A stretch of 64,000 nucleotides of DNA from Paramecium tetraurelia (lineage: Eukaryota > Ciliophora > Oligohymenophorea > Peniculida > Parameciidae), in the NCBI RefSeq assembly GCF_000165425.1, contig NW_001799400.1, positions 310,001 to 374,000 on the forward strand. Direction: 5' to 3'. Position 1 is the first letter of the stretch. The number at the start of each line of letters is the position of its first letter. Positions 63,093 through 64,000 of this stretch are shown here, piece by piece. The notes beneath the pieces are model-generated. The model was not told where the DNA came from, did no database searches, and was given only the letters and a program-made list of their open reading frames with translations. Both the position numbers and the translations under genes were made by a program.

Positions 63093-64000
63093 ATGGCACT
63101 AATTGCAAATGATACTAAAAGCTTCACCCATTTTGCAGATATAAATACAAGTGAATATTCCCACAAATTCCTTGATAATAGTAATTAGAAAAAATATACA
63201 CCTAGATATTCTGTATTAAGGTTAATTGTTGGATGATCAAGCTTTTCACGGTTATGGCAAGGCAATCTTTCCTAATGGTATCCTTTTCATATTTGATCAT
63301 AGGGGATATATATGAAGGAAACTGGAACAATAACTAATTGGATGGTTATGGAAAGTACACAACAATAGATGAAGAAATTTATGAAGGTTATTGGGAAAAA
63401 AATTAGCTGTTGATATCAGAAATGGTGATTGATTTACCGAAATTTGAGACATAGTTGTTGAAAAAAATGATTGAACAAGAGATTTATAGTAAATATAAGG
63501 AAACAGATATTATAATTTTCGATGATGGTATAATTTAAACACTATGTAGGTTCATCATATAGAGGATAATTAACAGATAACATATAGGATGGTTGGGGAG
63601 CTTAAATTTATTTGAGTGGTATGAATATTCTAAGAAAAAAATAGGTTAAATGTATTAAGGTCAATGGAAGAACGGAAAGTATGATGGGTATGGAATCAAA
63701 TATTTTTTAAATGGGGATGTATACATTGGACATTGGAAGAACGACGAAGCAACTGGTTATGGGGAATACAAATATTTCGAGGGAGCATTTTATCGGGGAT
63801 ATTGGCTACACAGCTTTAAACATTATTTTGGGATAGAGTAATGGAATGAGACAGCTAAATACATTGGAGAATTCTAGAAAGGATTTAAACATGGTAAAGG
63901 AATATTGACATTTAATGATAATTCAACTTATGATGGAGAATTTATTAATGACGAAATCCAAGGTTATGGGGAATATCGTTGGGTTGATGGTCGAAACTAT
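63093..64000 (+). CDS. MORN-repeat protein, 3' truncated by window end
   Basis: Starts MALIANDTKSFTHFADINTS. Introns of about 22-26 nt at 63159, 63279, 63513 and 63613 restore one frame. MORN units follow: LYQGQLLDDQAFHGYGKAIF, YEGNWNNNQLDGYGKY, YQGQWKNGKYDGYGIKYF, YIGHWKNDEATGYGEY, YDGEFINDEIQGYGEY. After the second unit there is a 45-residue helical insertion (LKKMIEQEIYSKYKE). Unlike the 31921 MORN protein it has no Gly2/Cys acylation signal. The frame is open to the last base. Confidence 0.88.

Overview
The window looks like macronuclear-type DNA of a ciliate very close to Paramecium. It is AT-rich, and real genes read through TAA and TAG as glutamine and stop only at TGA. They carry very small GT...AG introns, mostly 19-36 nt, and lie almost end to end. 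Standard-code ORFs are therefore fragments, so I rebuilt genes with the ciliate code. For most genes the coding length after removing the introns is a multiple of three, which supports the models. No tRNA, rRNA, CRISPR array or transposon was recognised.

Layout. 1-8100: the end of an armadillo-like protein, mitochondrial ATP synthase alpha, a cyclic-nucleotide phosphodiesterase, acylphosphatase and a coiled-coil protein. 8100-12600: a decayed stretch, two uncharacterised genes and dynein light chain roadblock. 12.6-20.4 kb: an RCC1-like protein with a 36-residue polyglutamine tract, a threonine dehydratase-like enzyme, a small membrane protein and the rRNA-processing factor ESF1. 20.4-22.8 kb is gene-poor. 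22.8-33 kb: a chromodomain protein, two coiled-coil proteins, a two-TM receptor-like protein and an acylated MORN protein. 33-40 kb: small unknowns and a cyclic-nucleotide-binding K+ channel, then a 2.2 kb gene desert. 40-43.6 kb: a TPR gene built from tandem exon-plus-intron units. 43.7-46.2 kb: decayed sequence. 46.5-60.97 kb: an HMG-box protein, a cyclophilin fused to a fructose-bisphosphatase-like domain, a CTD-type phosphatase, a ULK/Aurora-like kinase, an alpha/beta hydrolase, a voltage-sensor adenylate cyclase, a Myb/SANT protein, an unknown and an ER-type Hsp70. 61-64 kb: a 150-N assembly gap flanked by a diverged direct duplication, then a MORN-repeat gene cut by the window end.

Two themes recur. 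A cyclic nucleotide system is present in one window: cyclase, phosphodiesterase and a channel with a cyclic nucleotide-binding domain. This is suggestive of ciliary excitability signalling, but co-location alone proves nothing. Second, five otherwise healthy genes each appear to be one base out of frame. Together with the poly-G run and the duplicated gap flanks, this points to base-level assembly errors and should be tested before any biological reading.
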